Below are positions 15,813 to 24,287 of a stretch of DNA of 64,000 nucleotides, piece by piece. Numbering within the stretch: the stretch's first letter is position 1; each line of letters starts with the position of its first letter. The DNA comes from Tenacibaculum sp. Bg11-29 (GTDB lineage Bacteria > Bacteroidota > Bacteroidia > Flavobacteriales > Flavobacteriaceae). The stretch lies in contig NZ_PJBB01000003.1 in NCBI RefSeq assembly GCF_002836595.1, forward strand, positions 248,001-312,000, read 5' to 3'. The notes beneath the pieces are model-generated. The model saw only the letters and a program-made list of their open reading frames with translations. It was not told the origin of the DNA and searched no databases. Both the position numbers and the translations under genes were made by a program.

Positions 15813-16949
15813 CTATGAACTAAAATTAGTCTCAGCATACCAAGTTTTATTATTTGCTTCAAAATCAATTGGGTTAGAATCTTTTTCCCAATCTATCTTA
15901 TCTAAACTAATCTTTTGTAATGTAGGATTATCATTTGTATAATAGTAATAATTAATTTTACCAAAACTATTATGCTCCCTTATTACACACCATTTTGTGT
16001 GATCATAACCATTTTTCATATCCCATTTATTCTTATTTTCATTCTTATTCCCACAATTATTCTTATTGGGAACAATAGTTCCTACAGGAACTTGTAATGT
16101 TTGTATAAGTTGCTGTATATGTGTTACAGCATCTTGCGAGTTAGTAGCTTCAAAATTTACTTCTGAAAATTTAGAGGCTCTAACAAATCGTGATTTAGGT
16201 GTAGCATCACCTGGTAAACCATTATGTTCAATTTTACCAGACATCCCACTCCCATTAGTATCTTGAGAACATTTAGATGAATCATTTTCACAATAAGTGT
16301 ACTCTTTATTTTCAAAAGTTAAATCATCATACTTTTTTAAATTAATAAGTTGTTTGTCATAAAAAGGATAATTTGTAAGTACTCCGTTTGTAGGTTGATG
16401 AGTTATCATCTTACCACCTTTAAACTCTACTATAAGGCTTTTTCCTTTTGAATCTGAAAATACAAAATGCTGGGGTATAAACTTATTTAATGAAGTTGAA
16501 AAATTAATAACATTAACACCTTCCAGTTTATCAACGACATCATTTACGGTAGCACATGTTGCCAATATATAAGCGACCAAATGAATAGATAAAATATTCT
16601 TTTTAGTAATATTTGGCTTAGGGTAATCTGCACATGGCATCCATAGTGTTGCTCCAGATAATCCTTTCTCATTCATTCCGTCCATGCAGGTTGGAATTTC
16701 AAATTCCCATTTCTCTACCTTAAAATATGCGTGTGTACTAAGATAACCATAGGCATTTTCCCATTCTGTTATTTCAAATTCTTTCTTAAATTTTGTAAAC
16801 TCTGTTTCATTATTAAACAAAATATCATAATATTTTTCACTTCTTGGTATTTTATGGAGTTTAGTGATAAAATCACCTCCAAAATCCATCGTTCTCGCAG
16901 ATATTACTGCATCTCCATTTTTTGATTTTAATAATATGTTTGTGCACAT
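15813..16949 (-). CDS. Choloylglycine hydrolase/penicillin acylase-type Ntn amidase
   Basis: The 378 residues start MCTNILLKSKNGDAVISARTMDF. Cys2 becomes the N-terminal nucleophile after Met removal, and Arg19 and Asp22 match the catalytic set of linear-amide C-N hydrolases (bile salt hydrolase, penicillin V acylase, acyl-homoserine lactone acylase). Unlike periplasmic members, it has no signal peptide before the cysteine, so it acts in the cytoplasm or leaves by another route. It is the third gene of an operon with a PLC-like phosphodiesterase and a TULIP-like protein, 12 bases apart, which suggests an N-acyl lipid substrate. The exact substrate is unknown. Confidence 0.85.
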   Translation of the reverse strand: MCTNILLKSKNGDAVISARTMDFGGDFITKLHKIPRSEKYYDILFNNETEFTKFKKEFEITEWENAYGYLSTHAYFKVEKWEFEIPTCMDGMNEKGLSGATLWMPCADYPKPNITKKNILSIHLVAYILATCATVNDVVDKLEGVNVINFSTSLNKFIPQHFVFSDSKGKSLIVEFKGGKMITHQPTNGVLTNYPFYDKQLINLKKYDDLTFENKEYTYCENDSSKCSQDTNGSGMSGKIEHNGLPGDATPKSRFVRASKFSEVNFEATNSQDAVTHIQQLIQTLQVPVGTIVPNKNNCGNKNENKNKWDMKNGYDHTKWCVIREHNSFGKINYYYYTNDNPTLQKISLDKIDWEKDSNPIDFEANNKTWYAETNFSS

Positions 16950-16961
16950 CGGCTTTGTAAA

Positions 16962-17930
16962 TTAATTATTTTTAAATCTATTTAAATTTAGAGCTATACA
17001 TTTCTCAGTAAGTATATCATCTGAAAAATCAATTGATATCAAATTAGGATATATATTCTTAGTCATTTGTAAAACTCCTTTATCAATCTCTCTCCAGGCT
17101 TCTTCTGCATAAGATTGTATTGATTTTGCTTCTTTTGGATGTACTGAAGCTGCAAGAGCTTGTTGAAATTGCATTGTTAACGTCCAACTAAGTTTGAATA
17201 AACCGTTTTTGTAATATTTTTTCATTTGATCTAATTGATATTCAACCATATCATTTACATCAATAGTACTTTTTCGTTTATCCTTTTCATCTTCTTTATC
17301 TTTTCTTACCAAGCCTAATTTACTCACTGGATACATCCCATCACTTAGATCTGAAACAGGAACATTTAAGCCTGTTAAAAACAATAAAACCACCCCTTTC
17401 GTACCAGTAAATTGATTCAATTTTTTATCAGATAACCGATTAACTTTTTCTTTAGACCTATTATTTAATAATTTAAACTTATTCAACAAACGATTCCATT
17501 CAGAAGAATTGAATTCCCATTCTTCAGCTCTACTTGCATTATCAGTATTATAGGCATGCGAAACATTAATTATTATCATTTCTTTATGCTTTTCAGTAAA
17601 ACAATTTACCTGACTAATAAAATCATCTATCAATAAACCTCTAGAACCTACAATAAATTTCTCACCTTCAATCTTACCCTGAGTATAATGCCCTGTGTAA
17701 AATTCACCTCCACCAATGATTGGTCGTAAATCAAAATAACGCACTCCTGCAGTTAATTGCTCTGTAAAACTATATTTTTGAGTTTGAGTATTACAATTAT
17801 TTGAAAAGCTTGTAGATTGGGTAATTACACTCATTCCTGAATCATGTGAAGCAGGTAATGTAAGTTCTTTTATTTTTTTTCCTCCTAGGATTTCCAAATT
17901 ATCGGTCATCCAATTTGAATAATTTTTCAT
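16962..17930 (-). CDS. Phosphatidylinositol-specific phospholipase C-like phosphodiesterase
   Basis: The 322 residues match the PI-PLC X-domain TIM barrel. The first catalytic His29 lies in LPASHDSGM and the second His81 in FYTGHYTQ, with the strand GVRYFDLRP between them. No signal peptide is seen, although known bacterial PI-PLCs are mostly secreted. It probably cleaves a phospho-inositol or similar phosphodiester head group. It sits between the TULIP-like gene (14 bases) and the Ntn amidase (12 bases), so all three are likely expressed as one operon. Confidence 0.85.
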   Translation of the reverse strand: MKNYSNWMTDNLEILGGKKIKELTLPASHDSGMSVITQSTSFSNNCNTQTQKYSFTEQLTAGVRYFDLRPIIGGGEFYTGHYTQGKIEGEKFIVGSRGLLIDDFISQVNCFTEKHKEMIIINVSHAYNTDNASRAEEWEFNSSEWNRLLNKFKLLNNRSKEKVNRLSDKKLNQFTGTKGVVLLFLTGLNVPVSDLSDGMYPVSKLGLVRKDKEDEKDKRKSTIDVNDMVEYQLDQMKKYYKNGLFKLSWTLTMQFQQALAASVHPKEAKSIQSYAEEAWREIDKGVLQMTKNIYPNLISIDFSDDILTEKCIALNLNRFKNN

Positions 17931-17944
17931 ATTTTATTTTTTAA

Positions 17945-18664
17945 TTAAATTGATACATTTTTAGAGATAGGTAAAACCATTTTACCTACACCTAAAACTA
18001 TTAAAGGTAAAAGACTAGATATATTAGACGATAAATTTGATACTGCTCCTTCTGCTATAAACGACACAGCGTTGCTTGCCAAAGAATTAAAAGGTCCAAG
18101 TCCTGAAATATTTACAGAGGTATGCCCAGAAGTTATTTTAGACGAATCAATATCAAAACGATCTATAGTAATCGTGTTATTTACAATTGTGCCTGAAACA
18201 GAAAGCTCTCCATTTACATTATAACCATGCATTTTTATTCGAGCATCTGGTCCTTCTTTGATAGTCATACATTTTTCCCCAAAAACTGGAACATCAACAC
18301 ATCCTTTCGCTTTTATTTCACATCCAGCATGAGCTTCTAAATCACCATTAGTGCCAAAGTTAAAAGTTGCTCTAGCTGAAAAAGTGTTTGCTTCAACAGG
18401 TATCTCTACTGAATTAACATTTATCTCCTTAAAAGTACTAGATGATAATCCTCTTAAACCATCTAAACTATATTTAAAATATGCAGTAGCATTTACAGAG
18501 AAACCTTCTATTCCAATACTGATAGACCCAATATTTTTAGGTCCATATTCAGAACTTCCTCCTGTAGGGTCAAAACCTTTATTAGTAATTGTCTTTTTAA
18601 CAACCTCATTAATAGTTTCTAAATTGTTTTTTAAAATAATATTTAAAATTTCTTTGAAATTCAT
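17945..18664 (-). CDS. Hypothetical protein, TULIP-like lipid-binding candidate
   Basis: I do not recognise a named family for these 239 residues. An N-terminal helix (about 1-25) is followed by alternating beta strands with short loops (IGSISIGIEGFSVNATAYFKYSLDG), three cysteines around GCEIKAKGCVDV, then a strand pair and amphipathic C-terminal helices (NAVSFIAEGAVSNLSSNISSLLP). This strand-then-helix order resembles the TULIP folds of takeout/JHBP and BPI proteins, which bind lipids in a groove. The fold call is by pattern only. As first gene of the operon with two hydrolases, it could present lipid substrates to them. Confidence 0.5.
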   Translation of the reverse strand: MNFKEILNIILKNNLETINEVVKKTITNKGFDPTGGSSEYGPKNIGSISIGIEGFSVNATAYFKYSLDGLRGLSSSTFKEINVNSVEIPVEANTFSARATFNFGTNGDLEAHAGCEIKAKGCVDVPVFGEKCMTIKEGPDARIKMHGYNVNGELSVSGTIVNNTITIDRFDIDSSKITSGHTSVNISGLGPFNSLASNAVSFIAEGAVSNLSSNISSLLPLIVLGVGKMVLPISKNVSI

Positions 18665-18691
18665 GAATTTTAATATTTAGTTAGTTTTCCT

Positions 18692-18729
18692 TACTCTATT
18701 CAACATAGGCTTTTCAGGTTCCGCCTTTA
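18692..18729 (-). promoter_or_regulatory. Shared leader element, copy upstream of the TULIP/PLC/amidase operon
   Basis: These 38 bases match 20721-20758 upstream of the tail-collar-like gene at 31 positions. On the minus strand it reads AAAGGCGGAACCTGAAAAGC then CTATGTTGAATAGAGTA, with AGGC able to pair with GCCT. It lies 28 bases before the operon start. The two copies imply common regulation of the operon and the collar gene. Confidence 0.6.
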
Positions 18730-19024
18730 TTTATTAGTTAATTATCTATTGATTGGTACACAAAGTGATACTAATCTTCTATTGTATTAAAGCATTTATA
18801 GCAAACACTCCGCTCCTGATTAAATCAGATAAACGGTGTCTGTAATTTTCACTTTGTATTTACATAAACCCTTTTACAAAAAGATTTTCTTTTTGGTGGT
18901 AAATATTGTTATATAAAATATCAGAATTATGTACTTTTGAGAATAATAACTTTTTTACTTATTATCCTTGATAGCTAACTATTGATCATCTATCAAGGAT
19001 AAATATTTATTAATGTTCGTTGCT
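18730..19024. other. Intergenic region with hairpins between the two leader-bearing genes
   Basis: No gene is seen. A 13-bp stem (TTATCCTTGATAG, 18962-18974, with 18990-19002, loop 15) follows the collar gene and may act as its terminator, though no T-run follows on the minus strand. A palindrome CTGATTAAATCAG lies at 18816-18828. A one-mismatch -7 element (TCACTTTG on the minus strand, 18768-18761) could serve the operon downstream. Confidence 0.5.
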
Positions 19025-20698
19025 TTATAACTTCATGATATAAGCTAAAACAAAATATGGAGGACGGTTTTCGTGAGGCTTATCACCTCCCGTTTCAAAA
19101 CTATGCAAATCAGAAAAAGGACTACAACCATCTTCATTTCCATTGACCATTGTATTTGGCGATCCATTGGATCCCTCAAAAGATCTTTTCCAATAACGAA
19201 TACCTATAGATTCTAACCTAGAAGAATGGCTATGTTTAGGCATCTGCTCTTTAGTTAATGTCACCTCTTTTTCCCCTCCACTCTTTTCGATTAAATTATA
19301 ATCAGAATCATTAGGGTTGTACCCTACAATAAATCTACCTCTTAAATCTGGAGTTCCATTTGTTTTATCACATAAACTCCATCCTTTTGGAGCTGTTGAT
19401 CCATTCCACATTACTATTGTTCCTTTGGGAATTAGTTCATTTCCTTCCTCCTTAATTTTCTCCGATGTATCAATACAACCTAAAGATTTTATCTCTTTTT
19501 GAAAATTAACCTGATCATTTATATTTAATTTCCCTTCTTTTCCTGATAAACTTCCTTGAATTTCTACATCATCATCAAAAGAAGCTTTTTCAGTTACGTT
19601 CAAAGTTCCATTTACATCCAATTTTGCTGTAGGTGTTGTTGTACCAACACCAATATTGTTAGAACAATATAAAGATGCTTTTTGCACAGGTACTGTTATT
19701 TGCCCATCAGGAAAACCTACAAAGCCACTATAATTCAAAACGAACATTGCTGTACCACTTAAATAATCGGTTACAATTTCTGAAAATTCGATATCAATAT
19801 AATCAGAAGGTTGCAAGATAATATCAGTTTGACTACTAGATAAAATACAAGTTCTATTTACAAAAGAAGCTAGAGGAGATAATGTCCAGTCATTTCTTGT
19901 ATTTTCCTTACCTCTTTTAAAGTCTATTTTTATATTTTTTATATTTTCATCAGAAGAAAGTCCTGTTTCATCATCATTATTTACCTGAATAGCAATTGTA
20001 GCATTTTGATTAAAATTCAATGAATTATATTCACTACTATTAAATAATCGTAATGAAAGTGTATTCTCTGTTCTTCCATCATTTAAAACATTTGGAACAT
20101 TTATCCATTGAGCAACAAAAGGAAATATTGCTTTTTTATCCAATTTTTCAATAGCTAAATCAATAGTAGTTTCACTTGAATTGTTCCAATTAACATCTTG
20201 TTTTCCCTCTTCACTAACACACAAAGAAGGAACCTCAAGACCAGAATGTTTAATATAATTAAAATGGATTTGTAGAAAGGTTCCTTTATATTTTAAATCA
20301 TTTTTAATTATTAAGTTAAATATTTCTAATGAAAAAGGATTTTCAAAAGAATAACTCAAAGCTTTATTCCCTTGATATAAAAAGAAAATGTAATCATAAC
20401 TTTCATCTTCAGTTTTTATTTTATAAGTCCAATCTTTCGTTTTTAATTTTTGTTCACAATTTTCTTTTAATGGAGCTATTTGCTGATTTTTCCCAAGCTT
20501 TAAATAGAAATGAAAATGATCATTACTTACTGTTTTATTATTTGATTGATTAAAAGTAATTTTTCTTTCAGCCTTTAATTGAATGTTAATTGCTGCTATA
20601 GGTCCTTTTTCTTCTGAGAAAAGGGTATTTGGTCTTTCTGGATAATCAGCATATGTTAAACTAAACTGAAATGGCACTGATGATAAATCTTCTTTCAT
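19025..20698 (-). CDS. Phage tail-collar-domain protein (microcystin-dependent-protein type)
   Basis: The 557 residues end in a tail-collar domain: IPKGTIVMWNGSTAPKGWSL, NGTPDLRGRFIVGYN and the terminal RPPYFVLAYIMKL. Before it is a short triple-helix-like region (IGVGTTTPTAKLDVNGTLNV), typical of tail-fibre stalks and S-layer-like fibres, and an N-terminal region of about 330 residues of unknown beta-rich fold. No signal peptide is seen, and no other phage gene is nearby. It shares an upstream leader with the TULIP/PLC/amidase operon, so it may belong to the same response. Its role is unknown; surface or host binding is a guess. Confidence 0.75.
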   Translation of the reverse strand: MKEDLSSVPFQFSLTYADYPERPNTLFSEEKGPIAAINIQLKAERKITFNQSNNKTVSNDHFHFYLKLGKNQQIAPLKENCEQKLKTKDWTYKIKTEDESYDYIFFLYQGNKALSYSFENPFSLEIFNLIIKNDLKYKGTFLQIHFNYIKHSGLEVPSLCVSEEGKQDVNWNNSSETTIDLAIEKLDKKAIFPFVAQWINVPNVLNDGRTENTLSLRLFNSSEYNSLNFNQNATIAIQVNNDDETGLSSDENIKNIKIDFKRGKENTRNDWTLSPLASFVNRTCILSSSQTDIILQPSDYIDIEFSEIVTDYLSGTAMFVLNYSGFVGFPDGQITVPVQKASLYCSNNIGVGTTTPTAKLDVNGTLNVTEKASFDDDVEIQGSLSGKEGKLNINDQVNFQKEIKSLGCIDTSEKIKEEGNELIPKGTIVMWNGSTAPKGWSLCDKTNGTPDLRGRFIVGYNPNDSDYNLIEKSGGEKEVTLTKEQMPKHSHSSRLESIGIRYWKRSFEGSNGSPNTMVNGNEDGCSPFSDLHSFETGGDKPHENRPPYFVLAYIMKL

Positions 20699-20720
20699 CT
20701 TTTAACTATTTAATAACCCC

Positions 20721-20768
20721 TACTCTATTCAATACAGGCTTTTCGGATATCGCCTTTTGTCAAATACA
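20721..20768 (-). promoter_or_regulatory. Shared leader element and -7 box, copy upstream of the collar gene
   Basis: The leader (20721-20758) begins 3 bases after TGTATTTG (20768-20761 on the minus strand), a one-mismatch match to TAnnTTTG. This places the element at the very 5' end of the transcript, ending 22 bases before the ATG. AAGGC and GCCT can pair as in the other copy. An RNA element or a bound operator are both possible. Confidence 0.55.
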
Positions 20769-20863
20769 AATGTCAACAGAACTGAAAAATATATGTATAG
20801 GGCTTTCTCTATATTAAAAAAAATAGGGAATTTACTATCTTACCTTTTTCAATGTTTTAAGCA

Positions 20864-20905
20864 TAAAAAAGGAATCAATCTAGTCTAGATTGATTCCTTT
20901 TTTTT
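20864..20905. terminator. Bidirectional intrinsic terminator
   Basis: A 12-bp perfect stem (GGAATCAATCTA, 20871-20882, with 20886-20897), a 3-base loop, an A-run before and a T-run after. On the minus strand it lies between the response-regulator gene that ends at 20952 and the collar gene, ending the four-gene signalling operon. Confidence 0.9.
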
Positions 20906-20951
20906 ATACTGTTTACGTTTCAAAATAAACGTATGCTATTTATGGATTTGA

Positions 20952-21641
20952 TTAATCCAATAGTATTAAGTTATTCGGATCTATTAATTTATTTTGGACT
21001 GCATACATAATAAGTCCTACAGAGTTTCTTACTCCTGTTTTAACGAGTAAATTACTTTTATGCATTTCAACTGTTTTTGGTGAAATAAACAGCCTGTCCG
21101 CAATTTCTTTTGTGGTTAATTGTTGACACAAGAGTTCTAAAACCTCTAGTTCTCTTTCCGAAAGACTGTCTTTAGAATTAAGATGTAACTTCGGACTTTT
21201 TGTAGCCACTTGCTTTCGTAAACTAACAATTTGTTCCTCTAAAAAATAATGTCCATATTCATATACTCTATATATAATTTCTATCAATTCTTCTGGATCA
21301 ATTTCTTTTGGCAGAAAAGCATCACATCCTAGCTTTAACATTTGCCCCATATAAGAAGCATCATAATGACTAGACATCACAATAACCTTAGGACTTTCTT
21401 CCATTATAGATAACTTCTCTAATACTTCTAATCCACTACCATTTTTCATACGTAAATCCAAGAGTACAACATCAGGAATTGTTACATTGTTTCCGAATTC
21501 TTCTAAAAACTGATTTCCGCTATTAGCAATATAAAGTGTTTTAATAGTACTATTTCGTTCAAAAAAATCTCGCAATAGTGTAGACACCATTATATCATCA
21601 TCTACAATTGCAATTTGAATTATGGGAGTTTGTCTTTTCAT
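20952..21641 (-). CDS. NarL/LuxR-family response regulator
   Basis: The 229 residues hold a receiver domain (about 7-125, acidic residues Asp14-16, phospho-acceptor Asp62 in VLLDLRM, lysine in AFLPKEID) and a C-terminal LuxR HTH (about 160-225: LSERELEVLELLCQQLTTKE). It lies 9 bases after a HisKA_3-type kinase gene and is its partner. It ends the operon, before a strong terminator. Its targets are not known; possible binding motifs lie upstream of the operon. Confidence 0.95.
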   Translation of the reverse strand: MKRQTPIIQIAIVDDDIMVSTLLRDFFERNSTIKTLYIANSGNQFLEEFGNNVTIPDVVLLDLRMKNGSGLEVLEKLSIMEESPKVIVMSSHYDASYMGQMLKLGCDAFLPKEIDPEELIEIIYRVYEYGHYFLEEQIVSLRKQVATKSPKLHLNSKDSLSERELEVLELLCQQLTTKEIADRLFISPKTVEMHKSNLLVKTGVRNSVGLIMYAVQNKLIDPNNLILLD

Positions 21642-21650
21642 CTCTATAAT

Positions 21651-22397
21651 TTAAGGTAAGTTTACTTTTAATAAAAAGCTTGTTTTAATATCTGGGATAC
21701 TTTTAAATTTATGAATTCCGTTTAACAATTGTGTTCTTGCTGTTATATTTTTCAACCCCAATCCAGCAATATTAGAATCTTTAAAGCCAACACCATTATC
21801 TTCTATTTTTAATGCAACATTGCTTTTAGTAACTCTTAATAAAAATACAATTTTAGTCGCATTCGCATGTTTTATAATATTTGTGGTTACTTCTTGTACA
21901 ATTCTTACCAATTGTAATTTAACACTTGCTTCAACTTTACTATTATCATGTATAACACTATGTATTTGAACTTCTGTACTTGCCTCTAAATCTAGAATTA
22001 ATTTGGCTAACAACTCTTCTACCGGTGTTTCTTCAATAAGCGGAGGCATTAAATCATATGAAATCAATCGCACTGTTTTAATACACTCTTTAAGCTTTTC
22101 GTTTACAGCTTTTTCATCCTCTTTTTTTGATAATCGAATAACATTTAATTGCGAAACTATTCCGTCATGAATATCTTGCGCAATTCGGTTCCGTTCTTTT
22201 TCTTGTGTAAGAATGGTCGTTTTTAATAATTCTTTTTGATACGAGATTATTAAATCGTGTTTTTTCTTTTCTTCCGTTTTAATTTTTTTAACATGAATTT
22301 TTAAAAACAAAATTAAAAAGAACAACAAAACAACAATTATAAAAAGACCTAGTACTAACCATATAACAGGTATTATTGAACCTTCAAAATTTTCCAT
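21651..22397 (-). CDS. Sensor histidine kinase (HisKA_3/NarX type), short form
   Basis: The 248 residues carry one N-terminal membrane helix (about 9-31), a HisKA_3 dimerisation domain with the phospho-acceptor histidine in RIAQDIHDGIVSQLN, and an ATPase domain (DNGVGFKDSN, GLGLKNITAR). No sensor domain is attached. The gene overlaps the preceding membrane-protein gene by 25 bases, so that multi-helix protein may be the sensing part of a split receptor. Confidence 0.93.
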   Translation of the reverse strand: MENFEGSIIPVIWLVLGLFIIVVLLFFLILFLKIHVKKIKTEEKKKHDLIISYQKELLKTTILTQEKERNRIAQDIHDGIVSQLNVIRLSKKEDEKAVNEKLKECIKTVRLISYDLMPPLIEETPVEELLAKLILDLEASTEVQIHSVIHDNSKVEASVKLQLVRIVQEVTTNIIKHANATKIVFLLRVTKSNVALKIEDNGVGFKDSNIAGLGLKNITARTQLLNGIHKFKSIPDIKTSFLLKVNLP

Positions 22398-22990
22398 AAA
22401 TAATACACAAATGAGATATAAAACAACTGTAAAAACACAGCTCTAAAAAACCAAAACCAACTAACTAGTGTAAGGTTATTATTTATTAAATAGCTTGTAG
22501 CTATTGCCAAAAAAGCATCAATACAAAAGAAAAAAAGAATGCTGCTATTTAAAATGATTTCATACTTACAAGGCTTAATATCTTCTTTTAAAAAGCTATA
22601 GAAATACATCAAACTATAAAAAGTAATCGTTAGTGAATAAACAAAACGACCATCAAATTGCAAATAGTTTTCAGGTACTACAACACTCGTTAACAATACT
22701 AATACACCAATACTAATTACCCATACTTTAAATTCATTTTTAAATAAACTAACTTTTGAAAAATAAAAAATTGTAAAAAAAACAAAATGCACAAAAAAGG
22801 AAACTAACATTAATAACCTCACATTATTATTAACAACAAAAGGAAATACAGAAACAATTTCTATTATAAATAATAGTGCAATGTAAATCCAATTATGCTT
22901 TTTTTGCATTAAACAACACGATATAACACCCCATAAAAACAAAATAGAAATTGATACGGAACTAAAAATATAACCAATTAAACTATCCAA
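22373..22990 (-). CDS. Multi-helix membrane protein, probable sensor partner of the kinase
   Basis: The 205 residues form about six or seven hydrophobic helices, from IGYIFSSVSISILFLWGVIS to VFLQLFYISFVYYLW. I do not recognise a named family. The start is a TTG at 22990-22988, one base after the stop of the gene before it; the next in-frame ATG would remove the first helix. Its 25-base overlap with the kinase gene and lack of soluble domains suggest it senses or anchors the signal for the kinase. Confidence 0.7.
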   Translation of the reverse strand: MDSLIGYIFSSVSISILFLWGVISCCLMQKKHNWIYIALLFIIEIVSVFPFVVNNNVRLLMLVSFFVHFVFFTIFYFSKVSLFKNEFKVWVISIGVLVLLTSVVVPENYLQFDGRFVYSLTITFYSLMYFYSFLKEDIKPCKYEIILNSSILFFFCIDAFLAIATSYLINNNLTLVSWFWFFRAVFLQLFYISFVYYLWKILKVQ

Positions 22991-22991
22991 T

Positions 22992-23804
22992 TTAACTTAA
23001 TAAATTAAAAGCATGATTCTCTGTAAAACCAAATGGAGGTCTCGGAATGGTAACATCTTCAGAATCGGATACATTACCCGTACTAGGCAATTTACCCTTC
23101 TTTAAAAACCCTTTTTCACTACATAAAATCACTTCTATTTCATCTTTAAACGTAATTTCTTTATTTGAATTTACTTCATCTTTAAGCTTTATATCATTCA
23201 ACCCAAAAAACAAAAAAACTTTATTCTTTTCACTCTCATTAAAAAGTGTTTCAAAATCTCCCCATGGAATGGTAAACACTCTAACAACTTCTGACTTTTT
23301 ATGTTTATTTTCCGGCTTATTCATTGCATTTATTTTTTTATAAGCCCATTTATTAGAAAACAAAAACCACTTAAAAGCTCTTTTCGCTGCGCAATGATCA
23401 CTAATTCCATCCTCATCCCTTAACCCTATCGACCCTAACTCCATGCTCAAATCCTCTTCATCTCCCCCCTCTAAAAACTCTTTTGTAAAATTCTTGTAAA
23501 ATAAAGTCTTGCCTAATATATTTTTACATGAATTAGAACCTATCAATTTAGCGTCAGAAATAGAGTCTATTAAATAAAACACTGTTTCAAACTCAAGTAC
23601 TCCAATATATAAATGAACACATGGTAAAGGCTTATTTCCTCTCTTACTTTTATATCCTTCCTCTTCAATTACATTTTTCCACGAGTTGTACTCCTTTCTC
23701 TTAACTTCAAAACCAGCACCAGAAGTTAAAAAGGTTAAACCCAATTCCGTGTTACGAATTTGATCCCACTTTCTAATACTCTTCTTAACAATATCTATAT
23801 TCAT
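22992..23804 (-). CDS. Hypothetical protein, 270 residues, first gene of a signalling operon
   Basis: I do not recognise a family. The protein appears soluble and mixed alpha/beta, with no signal peptide or membrane helix. Notable stretches are NKPLPCVHLYIGVLEFETVF, ISDHCAAKRAFKWFLFSNKW and VVRVFTIPWGDFETLF; its tail is acidic and proline-rich. Being co-transcribed with a membrane protein, a kinase and a regulator, it may be a ligand-binding or output component. Repeated AAGCGA motifs lie upstream of the start. Confidence 0.75.
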   Translation of the reverse strand: MNIDIVKKSIRKWDQIRNTELGLTFLTSGAGFEVKRKEYNSWKNVIEEEGYKSKRGNKPLPCVHLYIGVLEFETVFYLIDSISDAKLIGSNSCKNILGKTLFYKNFTKEFLEGGDEEDLSMELGSIGLRDEDGISDHCAAKRAFKWFLFSNKWAYKKINAMNKPENKHKKSEVVRVFTIPWGDFETLFNESEKNKVFLFFGLNDIKLKDEVNSNKEITFKDEIEVILCSEKGFLKKGKLPSTGNVSDSEDVTIPRPPFGFTENHAFNLLS

Positions 23805-23864
23805 AACTATTTATTTTATTTAAGCAATATACTTTTAAAATAAAAAGCAAAACATAAAAACGCC

Positions 23865-23932
23865 TTAAGCGATATAGTTCTTGTCATAAGCGACACAAAA
23901 ACATGTTTTATTGTTTTATGCTAATCGCTCAT
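23865..23932. promoter_or_regulatory. Repeated AAGCGA motifs upstream of the signalling operon
   Basis: TTAAGCGATA (23865-23874) and ATAAGCGACA (23886-23895) are direct repeats 21 bases apart, two helical turns. A third, inverted copy (GAGCGATTA on the minus strand) lies near 23922-23930. They sit 60-130 bases before the first gene of the operon, where a regulator would bind. No regulator is proven. Confidence 0.35.
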
Positions 23933-24035
23933 AAATATTATTTAAATAAAATTGGAGTAACCTAAGTAGATCAAATATGGTTTTAACAATCTAAAAATCA
24001 AAATTCAAGTGCTAAATTTTCAGTTTTTAGAGCAT

Positions 24036-24065
24036 AAAAAAAGCTTCACATTTCTGTGAAGCTTT
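24036..24065 (-). terminator. Intrinsic terminator of tRNA-fMet copy 2
   Basis: GCTTCACA (24043-24050) pairs with TGTGAAGC (24055-24062) across the loop TTTC, with a minus-strand T-run. The same hairpin follows alkC. Confidence 0.88.
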
Positions 24066-24076
24066 GCTACTATTAG

Positions 24077-24149
<73 letters not shown>

Positions 24150-24159
24150 ATTTCGAGTG

Positions 24160-24192
24160 CAAATATACATTCTTTTATTTCATCTAACCAAA
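24160..24192 (-). promoter_or_regulatory. Promoter of tRNA-fMet copy 2
   Basis: Minus-strand TATATTTG (24167-24160) and TTTG (24192-24189) with a 21-base spacer repeat the arrangement of copy 1, while most of the spacer sequence differs between copies. Confidence 0.8.
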
Positions 24193-24275
24193 CAAAATGC
24201 ACTTTTAAAACAACATATTTCTTAACCACCACATTAACAACACCATAAAAAAAACTATTTTTAATTTAAACAACT

Positions 24276-24283
24276 TATCTTTG
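24276..24283 (+). promoter_or_regulatory. -7 promoter element directly before era
   Basis: TATCTTTG fits TAnnTTTG perfectly and ends 4 bases before the era ATG. Transcription from this element would start at or next to the ATG, making the mRNA leaderless or nearly so. Confidence 0.65.
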
Positions 24284-24287
24284 CACT

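Noticed and set aside
19025..20698. Prophage remnant because of the tail-collar domain
   Set aside because: No capsid, portal, integrase or lysis gene is in the surrounding 20 kb, and collar domains also occur in non-phage bacterial proteins.
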